In this document: positions 38,250 through 47,987 of the stretch, piece after piece
How the letters are laid out: every line of letters begins with the position of its first letter
Position numbering within the stretch: position 1 is the stretch's first letter
Origin: Bryobacteraceae bacterium
GTDB lineage: Bacteria > Acidobacteriota > Terriglobia > Bryobacterales > Bryobacteraceae
Assembly (NCBI GenBank): GCA_026129905.1
Contig: JAHCHE010000012.1
Span: 124,001 to 188,000 of the forward strand
Reading direction: 5' to 3'
DNA length: 64,000 bases
Notes under the pieces: model-generated
What the model was told of the DNA's origin: nothing
Databases searched by the model: none
Seen by the model: only the letters and a program-made list of their open reading frames with translations
Made by a program: the position numbers and the translations under genes

Positions 38250-38956
38250 CGAACACGCAATCCTATTTCGATCCCCTATTGTTCGCCGTCCTGCCCTACG
38301 TTGTGTTCTTCACCTTCTTTCTGGTAACCATCCAGCGGTATCGGACACGGACGTTCACCTACTCCAGTCTGTCTTCGCAGTTTCTGGAGAACCAACGCCA
38401 TTTCTGGAGTCTGGTGCCGTTTCACTACGGCATCCTGGTGGTTCTGGCCGGGCATGTGGTCGCGTTTCTGTTTCCCCGGGAACTGCTCCTGTTCAACAGC
38501 CGTCCGCTGCGCCTGTACATTCTGGAGGTCTCGGCCCTGATCTTCGGATTGCTGACCGTGGTGGGTCTGACGGCGGCGGTGGTCAGAAGGATTCGGGAGC
38601 CAAAGATTCGCAGGGTCACCAGCACGTCGGACTGGGTGCTTTTCGCACTGCTGCTGTTCCAGGTGGCGAGCGGCGTTTACGTGGCTGTGTTCCATCCGTG
38701 GGGATCGTCCTGGTTCGCGGCGTCGGTATCACCGTACCTCTGGTCGCTCGTGAAGTTGAATCCCGATTTCAGCACGATCGCCGCCATGCCGCTCGCAGTG
38801 AAGCTCCACATTGTGAACGCCTACGTAGTGATTGGCTTCATGCCTTTCACGAGACTCGTACATGTGTTGGTGGTTCCCAACCCGTACTTGTGGCGGAAAC
38901 CGCAGGTGGTCCGGTGGTACCGGCGTCCGGGAACAATGGCGGCATCGAAAGGCTGA
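38246..38956 (+). CDS. narI: Nitrate reductase gamma subunit, cytochrome b
   Basis: A 236-residue diheme cytochrome b with five membrane helices. Haem-ligand histidines are in FHYGILVVLAGH (helix 2) and KLHIVNAYVVIG...RLVHVLV (helices 4-5). It oxidises quinol and passes electrons to NarH. The C-terminal VPNPYLWRKPQ segment is conserved. ATGA overlap with narJ; narK starts seven bases after its stop. Confidence 0.95.
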   Translation: MTNTQSYFDPLLFAVLPYVVFFTFFLVTIQRYRTRTFTYSSLSSQFLENQRHFWSLVPFHYGILVVLAGHVVAFLFPRELLLFNSRPLRLYILEVSALIFGLLTVVGLTAAVVRRIREPKIRRVTSTSDWVLFALLLFQVASGVYVAVFHPWGSSWFAASVSPYLWSLVKLNPDFSTIAAMPLAVKLHIVNAYVVIGFMPFTRLVHVLVVPNPYLWRKPQVVRWYRRPGTMAASKG

Positions 38957-38962
38957 GGAGGC

Positions 38963-40297
38963 ATGGCGGCACAGACTAAAGGCAGCCCGCGCGAGGGATT
39001 GTTCGGAGCCACACTCGGTTTCTTTGTCGGCTTTGCCGCGGTGGCGCTGTTCGGCCCGACCGCCAGGCAGTTCCAGGAAGTGATGCATCTGAGTCCGCTG
39101 GCAGTCGGCTTCCTGGTGGCGATGCCCGCGCTATCGGGTTCGATTCTCAGGATCCCGTTCTCGGCCTGGGTGGACACCACCGGCGGGCGCAAGCCGTTCC
39201 TGGTGCTGCTGGCGCTCTCAGTTGCCGGCATGGTGGGGCTGACCCTGGTTGTGCAGTTCTTGTATCCCGACCGGCTCACGGCGGCTTACTACCCTTTGCT
39301 CTTGTTCCTTGGCGTTCTCTGCGGCTGCGGGATCGCGACCTTCTCGGTCGGCATCAGCCAGGTTTCCTATTGGTACACACAGAAGCAGCAGGGACGAGCC
39401 TTAGCGGTTTTCGCCGGCTTTGGAAACGTCGCCCCGGGTCTGTTTTCCTTTCTGCTCCCGGCCGCACTCGCAGGTTGGGGACTGGGCATGTCCTACGTGG
39501 CATGGTTGTCGTTTCTTGTGGCGGGAACAGTGCTCTATGCCGTGTTTGGACGGAACGCCTGGTATTTCCAGTTGCGCGGTCAGGGCTACTCTGCCGAAGA
39601 ATCGCGGCGGCTCGCGGAGGAGCAGGGACAGTCCCTGTTTCCGGCAAAGAACCTCGCGGACAGCCTGCGGATCTCGGCGCGTGTTTGGCGAACCTGGGCG
39701 CTGGTATGGATCTACTTCACCACGTTCGGCGGCTTCATCGCGCTGACCGCATGGCTTCCGACCTACTGGCAGTCGTACTTCGAGGTGAGTGCGTTGACCG
39801 CGGGACTGCTTACCGGGCTCTACTCCGTCCTCGCTTCGGTGATCCGAATCGTGGGTGGTGTTCTCTCCGACCACTTGCGGGAGGGCGGAGAGAACACGGC
39901 GATCCTGGCGTTGCTGATCACGATGGTCGGCGCAATGGTGATGACCAGCACGGACCAGTTCGAGCTGGCCGTGCCCGGCACAATCCTCCTCGCCGTCGGC
40001 ATGGGTGTCTGCAATGCGGCCGTTTTTAAGCTGGTTCCTCAGGAGGTGCCGCAGGCCGTCGGGGGTGCGGCGGGATGGGTCGGCGGAGTGGGTGCTTTCG
40101 GTGGATTCGCGATTCCACCCATGCTGGGATTCGCCGTTCGGGACCTCGGACGGCCAGGTTATCCAATTGGCTTTGTCGTGTTCATTTTCCTGGCGCTGTT
40201 CTCGCTTTCCATGGCCTGGATTCTGAAGTACACGCGTGATGCGGTCCCTGCCGGAGCATCTGTCGCCAGCGGCAGAACAGAGGGAGTTCAGCGGTAG
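38963..40297 (+). CDS. narK: NarK-type nitrate/nitrite MFS transporter
   Basis: A 444-residue major facilitator with about twelve helices. Nitrate signatures include FVGFAAVALFGPTARQ at the start, an RIPFSAWVDTTGGRKPF loop (A-motif) and GVCNAAVFKLVPQEVPQAVGG, close to the conserved NarK signature 2. It probably imports nitrate or exchanges it for nitrite. It has GAGGAGGC before ATG 38963 and ends four bases before the actA start. Confidence 0.93.
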   Translation: MAAQTKGSPREGLFGATLGFFVGFAAVALFGPTARQFQEVMHLSPLAVGFLVAMPALSGSILRIPFSAWVDTTGGRKPFLVLLALSVAGMVGLTLVVQFLYPDRLTAAYYPLLLFLGVLCGCGIATFSVGISQVSYWYTQKQQGRALAVFAGFGNVAPGLFSFLLPAALAGWGLGMSYVAWLSFLVAGTVLYAVFGRNAWYFQLRGQGYSAEESRRLAEEQGQSLFPAKNLADSLRISARVWRTWALVWIYFTTFGGFIALTAWLPTYWQSYFEVSALTAGLLTGLYSVLASVIRIVGGVLSDHLREGGENTAILALLITMVGAMVMTSTDQFELAVPGTILLAVGMGVCNAAVFKLVPQEVPQAVGGAAGWVGGVGAFGGFAIPPMLGFAVRDLGRPGYPIGFVVFIFLALFSLSMAWILKYTRDAVPAGASVASGRTEGVQR

Positions 40298-40301
40298 GGT
40301 C

Positions 40302-40949
40302 ATGAAGAGTTCCATCGCCACCATCGTCCTGGCCACCGGGCTAGTGTTTGCCGTCCTGACGCTGGCGGCACGGTTGAGTGACGTCCGCCTGCCGGGAAAT
40401 CAGCAGGGCTACGAGCCCGTTCAGCCGATCGCCTACTCACACCGGCTCCACGCCGGAGAGTTGCAGGTCGACTGCCTGTACTGTCATTCCGGAGCCGAAC
40501 AAAGCCGACACGCCGGCGTCCCGCCGGCCGGCGTTTGCATGAATTGTCACGGTTTCGTGACTACGTCGCTGGGTGCGCTGCGGGCTGAGGACGAACTGGC
40601 GAAACAGGAGGGCCGCGAGCCGCGGAAGCTGATCTCTCCGGAATTGGCCAAACTGTACAATGCGATGGGTCTGGACGAGCGGAAGCCCGATCCGAGCCAA
40701 GCCCAGCCGATCGCCTGGACAAAGGTTCACAACCTTCCCGACTTCGTCTACTTCGACCACCGCGCTCATCAGCAGGCAGGGGTCCGATGCCAGACCTGCC
40801 ACGGCCCGGTGGAGACGATGGAGCGGGTCCGACAGTTCGAAAGCCTAAGCATGGGTTGGTGTGTCAACTGTCATCGTCAGGCAAACGAAATCGGCGTCGC
40901 GGGCAAGCCTGTGAATGCATCGATCGACTGCGCCACGTGTCACTACTAA
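40302..40949 (+). CDS. actA: Alternative Complex III subunit A, pentaheme cytochrome c
   Basis: A 215-residue membrane-anchored cytochrome. One N-terminal helix (SIATIVLATGLVFAVLTLAARL) precedes five CXXCH sites: CLYCH, CMNCH, CQTCH, CVNCH and CATCH. This haem number and the c3-like spacing are those of ActA. It is the electron exit or branch module of ACIII, a quinol dehydrogenase that replaces bc1. It starts four bases after the narK stop, so the act genes are probably cotranscribed with nar. TAATG overlap with actB. Confidence 0.92.
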   Translation: MKSSIATIVLATGLVFAVLTLAARLSDVRLPGNQQGYEPVQPIAYSHRLHAGELQVDCLYCHSGAEQSRHAGVPPAGVCMNCHGFVTTSLGALRAEDELAKQEGREPRKLISPELAKLYNAMGLDERKPDPSQAQPIAWTKVHNLPDFVYFDHRAHQQAGVRCQTCHGPVETMERVRQFESLSMGWCVNCHRQANEIGVAGKPVNASIDCATCHY

Positions 40950-43945
40950 TGACCAAGGATACAACAGATCAGTATTGGAAGAGTCTGAACGAGCCGCAGG
41001 CTGCCGGGGATGAGTTTCCCGAGCCGCTGGATGCTACCCGGGTGGGTTTCCGAAGGCGCGAGTTTCTCCGGGCGGCAGGCTTCGTCTTCGGCGGCGCAGC
41101 CCTGTCCGGGTGCGGAAAAGCGCCCGTCGAGAGGGCCATTCCATTCCTGGACAAGCCCGAGGAGATCACACCGGGGCGCGCGGTCTACTATGCCTCCACC
41201 TGCGACGGCTGCACGGCCGCCTGCGGCCTTCTGGTGAAATGCCGGGACGGACGCTCGATCAAACTGGAGGGCGACCCTCAACATCCGCTCTCGCGAGGCG
41301 GCCTGTGCGCCGTCGGTCAAGCGTCGATTCTGGGGCTGTACGACACTCAGCGCCTCCGGCATCCGCTCAGGCGTGGCCAGCCATCCTCCTGGGAGGAGGT
41401 GGACCGCATCGTGATGGAGACCCTCGAACGCGTGAGGGCGGATGGAGGTGCCGTCCGGTTCCTGACGAACACCGTCCATGGCCCGACGATGCGCACCGCA
41501 ATCGGCGATTTTCTTGCTGATTTTCCAGATGCCCGTCACGTGGTGTACGATCCGCTGTCGTCCTCGGCGATTCTCGATGCGCATGAGCGGACCCACGGTG
41601 TTCGTGTTTTGCCACACTACCGGTTTGACCAAGCCAGAGTAATTGTGAGCTTCGACGCCGACTTCCTCGGAACGTGGATCTCGCCCGTAGAATTCACCGC
41701 GGCCTACCAGTCCGGCAGGAATCTCGAAGTTGCGCGGCCCGAGCCGTCCTATCACGTTCAATTTGAATCTCGCTTGTCACTCACAGGGAGCAAGGCGGAT
41801 GAGCGAATCCGAATCGCGCCGGGCGAGGTGGGCGCAACACTAACGCGGCTAGCCGCACTGGTTGCCAGGCGCGCCGGAGTGTCATTCGAAGCGAGTGGCT
41901 CTACGGAGGAACTCGAACCGATTGCCCAGCGCCTGTGGGGGGCCCGCGGCGACAGCCTTGTGGTGTGCGGCGCCCAGGACGCAGACGCACAGGCGGTCTG
42001 CAATTTCATCAACCAGACGCTTGGCAACTACGGCATCACTCTCGACATCGAAGAGCCGTCACACCAGCTTCAGGGCAGCGACCGGGAGTTGGCAACGCTG
42101 ATTCAAGAACTGGATCAAGGCCGCGTCAGCGTTCTGTTCATCGTCGGCGTAAACCCGCTCTACGATCTTTCCGGAAGCGAACGGTTGGAGGAGTTGCTCC
42201 GTAAGGTCCCCCTGGTGGTGAGTTTCGCCGAGCGGCTGGACGAGACTGCCGAAACAGCCCACTTCGTTTGCCCGGATCACCACTACCTGGAGTCGTGGGG
42301 AGACCGCGAGCCGGTTGCGGGCACAGTGAGCCTGCTGCAACCCTGCATCCGCCCCTTGGGTGATACCAGACAGTTGATCGAAAGCCTGTCGGCGTGGCGG
42401 AGCGCGCCGAAGGCCGCGCATGAAGTCGTTCAAGAGCATTGGAGAACACACATCTTCCCGCAACAGGCCGAGCAAGTCAGTTTTCAGTCTTTCTGGGACA
42501 AGACGGTGCGCGATGGCTGCGTGAAGCTCGACCACGCACCGGCGCCAGCTCGGCAGTTCAACGCCGCTGCTGTTCAGCCGATTCCCTCCGCTACCAGCAA
42601 CGAGTTCACCCTCGTGCTCTATCCCAAGGTCGGCTTGCGCGACGGCCGGCATGCATATAATCCATGGCTTCACGAGCTGCCTGATCCGATCACGAAGGTC
42701 ACCTGGGACAATTACGCGTGCCTCTCCCCATTGGCGGCCCAACAGCTGCGTGTAAGCGAGGAAGATGTCATTCGCATCAAAGGCGCCAGCAGCGTCCTTG
42801 AGCTTCCCGTGGTTATCCAGCCGGGCCAGCACGATCGGGTTGTCGCCGTTGCACTTGGCTACGGCGGCAAAATCACGGAACGGTTCGCCGACCTCGCACC
42901 ACGCTGGCTGGAGGCCAAGCCAACGGTCGCGGAGAATGGCCGCGTCGGCACGAACTCCGCTCCCCTGCTGGAACTGAGTGGCGGGACCCTGCGCTATGTC
43001 GCAGCAGTAGAACTGCAAGCTGCCGGCAAGCGTCACCCGCTGGCCTGCACGCAGGTTCACCACAACATTCGAGTGCCGGAGAATCTGGCGCCGCCGGGAG
43101 GCGAGGTTCGGCCTGTCATTCAGGAGACAGCTCTGGCGGAACACCAGAGCAATGTGCGGTCGGGCAAGGAATACTCCGAGCACGAGCACGCCGATCTCTG
43201 GGGCGAGGACCATCCGTTCACCGGCCACCGTTGGGCCATGGCGATCGATCTGAACGCCTGTACCGGCTGCTCAGCCTGCGTGGTCGCCTGCCAGGTGGAA
43301 AACAACACCCCTGTGGTCGGCAAGGATGAAGTGCGTCGCTCGCGCGAGATGCACTGGCTGCGCATCGATCGCTACTACCAGGGTGATGGCAATGACGTCC
43401 GGGTGGCGCATCAGCCGATGATGTGCCAGCACTGCGAACACGCGCCTTGTGAAACGGTATGCCCGGTGCTGGCCACGGTCCACAGCGAAGAGGGGCTGAA
43501 CCAGCAGGTGTACAACCGCTGCGTGGGCACGCGCTACTGCGCCAACAACTGCCCGTACAAAGTCCGGCGCTTCAACTGGTTCGACTACCCGCGAAACAGC
43601 ACGCTCGAAAACATGGTGCTCAATCCCGACGTCACAGTGCGTTCGCGCGGCGTGATGGAGAAATGCACCTTCTGCGTCCAGCGCATCCAGGAGGCCAAAA
43701 TCGAGGCCAGGCGGCAAGGCAAGCCGGTGGAAGATGGTGCGATCCAGCCGGCCTGCCAGCAGACCTGTCCGGCCGGTGCGATCGTCTTCGGCGATCTCAA
43801 TGATCCGGACTCCCGCGTTTCACAACTGCTCCGCAGCTCACGCCGCTACCAGGTGCTGGAGGAGATCAACGTGCGGCCTTCGGTCGGTTACCTGAGATTA
43901 GTCCGGCAACAGTCGCCGGCCACGGAGGGCGAAGCGCATGGCTAG
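40949..43945 (+). CDS. actB: Alternative Complex III subunit B, Fe-S/molybdoenzyme-like
   Basis: A 998-residue fusion. A twin-arginine motif RRREFLRAAGF near residue 32 and a lipobox-like LSGC suggest Tat export and lipidation. Residues about 80-740 are a bis-MGD oxidoreductase-like domain (B1), which in ACIII carries no cofactor. The C-terminal B2 domain has four cysteine clusters: CTGCSACVVACQ, CQHCEHAPCETVCP, CVGTRYCANNCPYK and CTFCVQRI with CQQTCPAG, binding [4Fe-4S]/[3Fe-4S] clusters. Start ATG 40949 overlaps the actA TAA; the end overlaps actC by eight bases. Confidence 0.94.
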   Translation: MTKDTTDQYWKSLNEPQAAGDEFPEPLDATRVGFRRREFLRAAGFVFGGAALSGCGKAPVERAIPFLDKPEEITPGRAVYYASTCDGCTAACGLLVKCRDGRSIKLEGDPQHPLSRGGLCAVGQASILGLYDTQRLRHPLRRGQPSSWEEVDRIVMETLERVRADGGAVRFLTNTVHGPTMRTAIGDFLADFPDARHVVYDPLSSSAILDAHERTHGVRVLPHYRFDQARVIVSFDADFLGTWISPVEFTAAYQSGRNLEVARPEPSYHVQFESRLSLTGSKADERIRIAPGEVGATLTRLAALVARRAGVSFEASGSTEELEPIAQRLWGARGDSLVVCGAQDADAQAVCNFINQTLGNYGITLDIEEPSHQLQGSDRELATLIQELDQGRVSVLFIVGVNPLYDLSGSERLEELLRKVPLVVSFAERLDETAETAHFVCPDHHYLESWGDREPVAGTVSLLQPCIRPLGDTRQLIESLSAWRSAPKAAHEVVQEHWRTHIFPQQAEQVSFQSFWDKTVRDGCVKLDHAPAPARQFNAAAVQPIPSATSNEFTLVLYPKVGLRDGRHAYNPWLHELPDPITKVTWDNYACLSPLAAQQLRVSEEDVIRIKGASSVLELPVVIQPGQHDRVVAVALGYGGKITERFADLAPRWLEAKPTVAENGRVGTNSAPLLELSGGTLRYVAAVELQAAGKRHPLACTQVHHNIRVPENLAPPGGEVRPVIQETALAEHQSNVRSGKEYSEHEHADLWGEDHPFTGHRWAMAIDLNACTGCSACVVACQVENNTPVVGKDEVRRSREMHWLRIDRYYQGDGNDVRVAHQPMMCQHCEHAPCETVCPVLATVHSEEGLNQQVYNRCVGTRYCANNCPYKVRRFNWFDYPRNSTLENMVLNPDVTVRSRGVMEKCTFCVQRIQEAKIEARRQGKPVEDGAIQPACQQTCPAGAIVFGDLNDPDSRVSQLLRSSRRYQVLEEINVRPSVGYLRLVRQQSPATEGEAHG

Positions 43946-45353
43946 TTCCTCTTCTCTCTTGCGGCAGCCCTTGATCGCGGGCGACAAAACGCCCGGCGAG
44001 GTGACCAGCGACATCTGCGCGGTGCTCGACCGCAGGCTCAGTCGTGGTTGGTGGGCCGCGTTTCTGCCGGCGCTGGCGCTTCTGCTTGTGGGCGCTGTTG
44101 CGGTGACGTATCAGGTAGTCACCGGTATCGGCACGTGGGGGCTGAACAACACCGTCGGCTGGGCGTTCGACATCACGAACTTCGTCTTCTGGATCGGCAT
44201 CGGGCATGCCGGGACCCTGATCTCCGCGATCCTGTTTCTGCTCCGGCAGCAGTGGCGCACGTCAGTGAACCGGGCAGCCGAGGCAATGACGATCTTCGCG
44301 GTAATCTGCGCCGGCATCTTCCCGGTGATTCACATGGGGCGGCCGTGGCTGGCGTTCTGGATGTTTCCGTACCCCAATGACCGCGGTCCGCTCTGGGTGA
44401 ACTTTCGCTCGCCGCTTGTCTGGGACTTCTTCGCCATTTCCACCTACTTCACCATCTCCCTGACCTTCTGGTACGTTGGCATGCTCCCCGACCTGGCAAC
44501 CATTCGGGACCGTACCGCGCCCGGCCTCCGCCGGCGAATGCTTGAGATCTTCAGCCTCGGCTGGGACGGCTCCTACCGCACCTGGCAACGTTATGAGACG
44601 GTCTACAAGTTGCTTGCCGGCCTGGCGACCCCACTGGTGGTTTCCGTCCATACGATCGTGAGCTGGGACTTCGCGACATCGGTGATACCCGGCTGGCACA
44701 CAACGATCTTTCCGCCGTACTTCGTCGCGGGCGCGATTTTCTCAGGAATGGCGATGGTGATGACACTGATGATCGTCGCCCGCAAGACGATGGGGCTGGA
44801 GGACTACATCACCCACGCCCACGTCGACAAGATGGCGAAAGTGACGCTCGCTACCAGCCTGATGGTAGGGCTGGCTTATCTGACCGAATTCTTCACCGCC
44901 TTCTACTCCGGCAACTCGTACGAGCAGTTTGTGTTTCTGAATCGCGCGGCTGGTCCTTTCGCCTTCGGGTACTGGATCATGGTCCTCTGCAATGTCTCCG
45001 TACCCCAACTGTTCTGGTTCCGCAAGGTGCGTGCCAACCTGGCCGTGGTATTCGTGATGTCGCTTCTGATCAACGTCGGGATGTGGTTCGAGCGGTTTGT
45101 GATCATCGTAAGTTCGCTGCATAGGGACTACCTTCCGTCCAGTTGGGCCGGCTACGCCCCCACCACCATCGAACTGGCGACCCTGGCGGGGAGCTTCGGG
45201 CTCTTCTTTGCCTGCTTCCTGTTGTTCTGCAAGTTCGTACCGGTAATCAACATCAGTGAGGTGAAGGGCGTGCTCAGCGTCGGCCGGGAGCGGCGAGCCG
45301 CGCCAGAGCCGGAACATGCCGCGCCCGTCCGGCAAGAAGGAGTGACCGCATGA
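43938..45353 (+). CDS. actC: Alternative Complex III subunit C, NrfD-like quinone-binding membrane protein
   Basis: A 471-residue integral membrane protein with about ten helices, NrfD/PsrC family. Conserved segments include WIGIGHAGTLISAILFL and PVIHMGRPWLAFWMFPYPN in the first half, and SVHTIVSWDFATSVIPGWHTT, the ACIII-typical quinol-site region. It oxidises menaquinol and passes electrons to ActB. The gene ends with an ATGA overlap onto actD. Confidence 0.94.
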   Translation: MASSSSLLRQPLIAGDKTPGEVTSDICAVLDRRLSRGWWAAFLPALALLLVGAVAVTYQVVTGIGTWGLNNTVGWAFDITNFVFWIGIGHAGTLISAILFLLRQQWRTSVNRAAEAMTIFAVICAGIFPVIHMGRPWLAFWMFPYPNDRGPLWVNFRSPLVWDFFAISTYFTISLTFWYVGMLPDLATIRDRTAPGLRRRMLEIFSLGWDGSYRTWQRYETVYKLLAGLATPLVVSVHTIVSWDFATSVIPGWHTTIFPPYFVAGAIFSGMAMVMTLMIVARKTMGLEDYITHAHVDKMAKVTLATSLMVGLAYLTEFFTAFYSGNSYEQFVFLNRAAGPFAFGYWIMVLCNVSVPQLFWFRKVRANLAVVFVMSLLINVGMWFERFVIIVSSLHRDYLPSSWAGYAPTTIELATLAGSFGLFFACFLLFCKFVPVINISEVKGVLSVGRERRAAPEPEHAAPVRQEGVTA

Positions 45354-45886
45354 GCCGGCGCACACTGGTGACCTTCTTCCACCACGAGGACGACGTTCTC
45401 GGCGCCACCCGCGCCTTGCGTGAGCGGGGCCTTCGAATCGCGGATGTCTACGCACCCTACGCCGTGCACGGGCTGGACAAGGCGATGGGTCTGACGCCGT
45501 CGAAACTCCCTTGGGTCTGCTTCCTTCTGGGGCTTCTCGGCGCCGCTCTCAAGGTCTGGTTCGAGTTTTGGACCACCGCCCAGGACTGGCCCATCAACGT
45601 TGGCGGCAAGCCGTGGAACTCGCTGCCGGCCTTCGTTCCGGTGACTTTCGAGGTCATGGTTCTGTTTGCGGGTGTCAGCACAGTGATCGCCTTCTTCGCG
45701 GTGTCTCGTCTGGGCCCGACCAGGAAAGCAGTTCTGGCGGATCCAGCCGTCACGGATAACCACTTCATTCTCGTCATCGAGGAGACAGACGCGACGTTCG
45801 ATCCCGAGAAAGTGCACCAACTTCTTAGGCAGTTCCGGGTCATCCGGGTGGAAGAGCGCGTGGAGTCGGAACAGGAGGTGCGCTGA
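45350..45886 (+). CDS. actD: Alternative Complex III subunit D (DUF3341)
   Basis: A 178-residue membrane protein with two helices (LPWVCFLLGLLGAALKVWFEF and TFEVMVLFAGVSTVIAFF) and a YAPYAVHGLDKAMGL segment characteristic of DUF3341. It is a structural subunit at the cytoplasmic side of ACIII. Overlaps: ATGA with actC and TGATG with actE. Confidence 0.93.
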   Translation: MSRRTLVTFFHHEDDVLGATRALRERGLRIADVYAPYAVHGLDKAMGLTPSKLPWVCFLLGLLGAALKVWFEFWTTAQDWPINVGGKPWNSLPAFVPVTFEVMVLFAGVSTVIAFFAVSRLGPTRKAVLADPAVTDNHFILVIEETDATFDPEKVHQLLRQFRVIRVEERVESEQEVR

Positions 45887-46494
45887 TGAGGGGGAAGCCG
45901 CTCAATCTGGTGCTGCTGGCCGGCCTGATACTCGCCGGTGTCCTGAACTGGACGGTCGAGTGGAACACCTCTGAGCCGAACTTCGAGTTTCTCCCCGAGA
46001 TGGTGCGCTCGGTGCCCTTCAACTCGTTTTCTGCAAACCCGAATTTCTCCGATGGAAAAACGCTGCAACGCCCGCCGGAAGGCGCCATACCGCGGGGCTT
46101 TGCGCCAATCCACTACGGCCCAACACCTGAAGAAGCCGTGCGCGCCGGTGAGGAGCTAAGGAGTCCTTTTCCTGCGGACGACAAGGAAGCGCTTGAGCGC
46201 GGGGTGTCGATCTACATGAGTTTCTGCGCACACTGTCACGGCGGATCCGGCGCGGGGGATGGAGCGGTGGTTCGCCGCGGTTATCCCGGGCCGCCCTCAT
46301 TGCTCGCGGAGCAGACACAGACGCGCCCCGATGGTCAGCTTTTTCACATCATCTCCTACGGTCAGGGCAACATGCCCGGCCACGCCGCGCAGATTTCGCA
46401 GGAGGACCGATGGAAAGTCATCTCTTACATCCGCTCGCTACAGCAGAAGAACCAGGTGACGCAGCAGTCAACAGCCGTTCAACCGGAAAGCTGA
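45886..46494 (+). CDS. actE: Alternative Complex III subunit E, monoheme cytochrome c
   Basis: A 202-residue cytochrome c with one N-terminal anchor helix and a single haem site CAHCHGGSGAGDG (about residue 108). The PPEGAIPRGFAPIHYG segment is conserved in ActE. It transfers electrons to soluble or oxidase-bound cytochrome c. Its last 85 bases also encode the N-terminus of ActF in another frame. Confidence 0.9.
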   Translation: MRGKPLNLVLLAGLILAGVLNWTVEWNTSEPNFEFLPEMVRSVPFNSFSANPNFSDGKTLQRPPEGAIPRGFAPIHYGPTPEEAVRAGEELRSPFPADDKEALERGVSIYMSFCAHCHGGSGAGDGAVVRRGYPGPPSLLAEQTQTRPDGQLFHIISYGQGNMPGHAAQISQEDRWKVISYIRSLQQKNQVTQQSTAVQPES

Positions 46495-47660
46495 CTCTGC
46501 AAAGGTTCGAGCCGCCCACGAGCGCTGTCCGGCTGCTGCAACTAATGGCTGGCATGGGAGTGGTGACGCTCGCAGCAGGCGCCCTGATGTCGCCGGATCG
46601 GGCTTGGGCCAACCTGCTGCTGGCCAGCTTCTACCTTCTGGGACTTGGCTTGGCCGGGATGGTGTTCGTTGCCATCCATTACGTGACCGGCGCCGGCTGG
46701 CCAACCGCGTTCCGTCGCGTACCGGAGGCGATGTCGGGCGTCCTTCCGATCGTCGCATTGACCTTTCTGCTGGTGCTGATCGTCAGTCCCCAGCTCTATC
46801 CGTGGTTCGGAGCGACGCATCACGAGGCGAACGGTTCGGCTTGGTTCAGGGAACTTTGGCTGAGCCCGGCGTTCTTCATCGCCAGGTCGCTCCTCTACCT
46901 GTTCGTGTGGACCGGTCTCTCGTACGCGATCATCCGGCATTCACGGCGGCAGGACGAAGACGGTGACGTCTCACACACACGGAAGAACGCCCGCCTCTCG
47001 GCCGGCTTCCTGGTCGCCTTCGGAGTCACCTTCTGGCTCGCGAGCTTTGACTGGATCATGTCGCTCGAGCCGCACTGGTACAGCACGGTTTTCGGCGTGT
47101 ATCACTTCGCCGGTCTGTTTCTCAGCGGCCTGGCCATGATCACCATCGTCGCCATCTGGCTGGAACGGATGGGTCCCCTCCGCAGCGTCCTGACCGAAGA
47201 ACACCTGCACGATCTGGGCAAACTGCTGTTCGCTTTCAGCACCTTCTGGATGTACATCTGGTTCTGCCAGTTCATGCTGATCTGGTACGCGAACATCCCC
47301 GAGGAGTCAGTCTACTTCGTGCAACGGCTGGAGGGATTTTGGGAGCCGCTCTTCCTGCTGAATCTTTTGCTGAACTGGGCAGTGCCCTTTCTGGTTCTGC
47401 TTCACGTTCCCGCGAAACGCAGCCCCAAGCTGCTGCTAACAGTGTGCTGGGTGATCCTGGTGGGTCGGTGGGTGGACCTCTATCTCATGATCTTCCCGCC
47501 CTTGGTTGGGGAGACTCCCGCTTTCGGGATTTGGGAGGTTGGCGTGATGGTGGGGGCCGCCGGGCTGTTCTTTCTCTCGCTATTTCGCGGACTCCGCCAG
47601 GCCCGGGCCGTGCCTGTGCGCGACCCCTACCTCGAAGAGAGTCTCTCCTATCACAACTGA
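46410..47660 (+). CDS. actF: Alternative Complex III subunit F
   Basis: A 416-residue integral membrane protein with about ten helices, related to ActC. Conserved stretches: SFDWIMSLEPHWYSTVFGVYHFAG, FWMYIWFCQFMLIWYANIPEE and VGRWVDLYLMIFPP. It forms the second large membrane subunit of ACIII. ATG 46410 follows a strong ribosome site AGGAGG at five bases, although that places 85 bases inside actE; a later start would avoid overlap but would lose this site. Ends the nar-act unit, converging on the CMD gene. Confidence 0.9.
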   Translation: MESHLLHPLATAEEPGDAAVNSRSTGKLTLQRFEPPTSAVRLLQLMAGMGVVTLAAGALMSPDRAWANLLLASFYLLGLGLAGMVFVAIHYVTGAGWPTAFRRVPEAMSGVLPIVALTFLLVLIVSPQLYPWFGATHHEANGSAWFRELWLSPAFFIARSLLYLFVWTGLSYAIIRHSRRQDEDGDVSHTRKNARLSAGFLVAFGVTFWLASFDWIMSLEPHWYSTVFGVYHFAGLFLSGLAMITIVAIWLERMGPLRSVLTEEHLHDLGKLLFAFSTFWMYIWFCQFMLIWYANIPEESVYFVQRLEGFWEPLFLLNLLLNWAVPFLVLLHVPAKRSPKLLLTVCWVILVGRWVDLYLMIFPPLVGETPAFGIWEVGVMVGAAGLFFLSLFRGLRQARAVPVRDPYLEESLSYHN

Positions 47661-47663
47661 GAT

Positions 47664-47987
47664 TCAGACCGAGTCGGCGATCGTCTCATCAGTCCACTTC
47701 AATGCTGCATAAGCGGCCGGCCAGCCGATTGTGGTGATCGCCAGGATAGCGACCTGCCGGATTTCCTCGGCTGCGAGACCGGCGGCAACGGCATTGCGCA
47801 CGGCCGAATGAACGGCTCCCTCATGTTGGGATCCCACGGCGATTCCGAGCTTGACCAGCCGGCGGGTTCGCTCATCTAACGGGCCGCCGTTCTCGTGGCA
47901 TGCCTCGCCAAGCTTGTCGAACGCCTCCCAAATCTTCGGATACCTCTTCTGAAACTCCTCGATCGACTTCGGTAGTCTGGCTTCCAT
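47664..47987 (-). CDS. Carboxymuconolactone decarboxylase family protein (AhpD-like)
   Basis: A 107-residue CMD/AhpD-fold protein. LDERTRRLVKLGIAVGSQHEGAVHSAVRNAVAAGL holds the helix that normally carries the CxxC pair; here the cysteines are replaced (SQHEGAVH keeps the catalytic-type His). It may be a peroxidase-like or decarboxylase-like protein, with low certainty about function. Its N-terminus is matched by the fragment at 13273. Convergent with actF. Confidence 0.8.
   Translation of the reverse strand: MEARLPKSIEEFQKRYPKIWEAFDKLGEACHENGGPLDERTRRLVKLGIAVGSQHEGAVHSAVRNAVAAGLAAEEIRQVAILAITTIGWPAAYAALKWTDETIADSV

Noticed and set aside
42059-43228. Antisense frame of about 389 codons inside actB
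   Set aside because: actB is unequivocal on the other strand; the antisense translation has no family motif.
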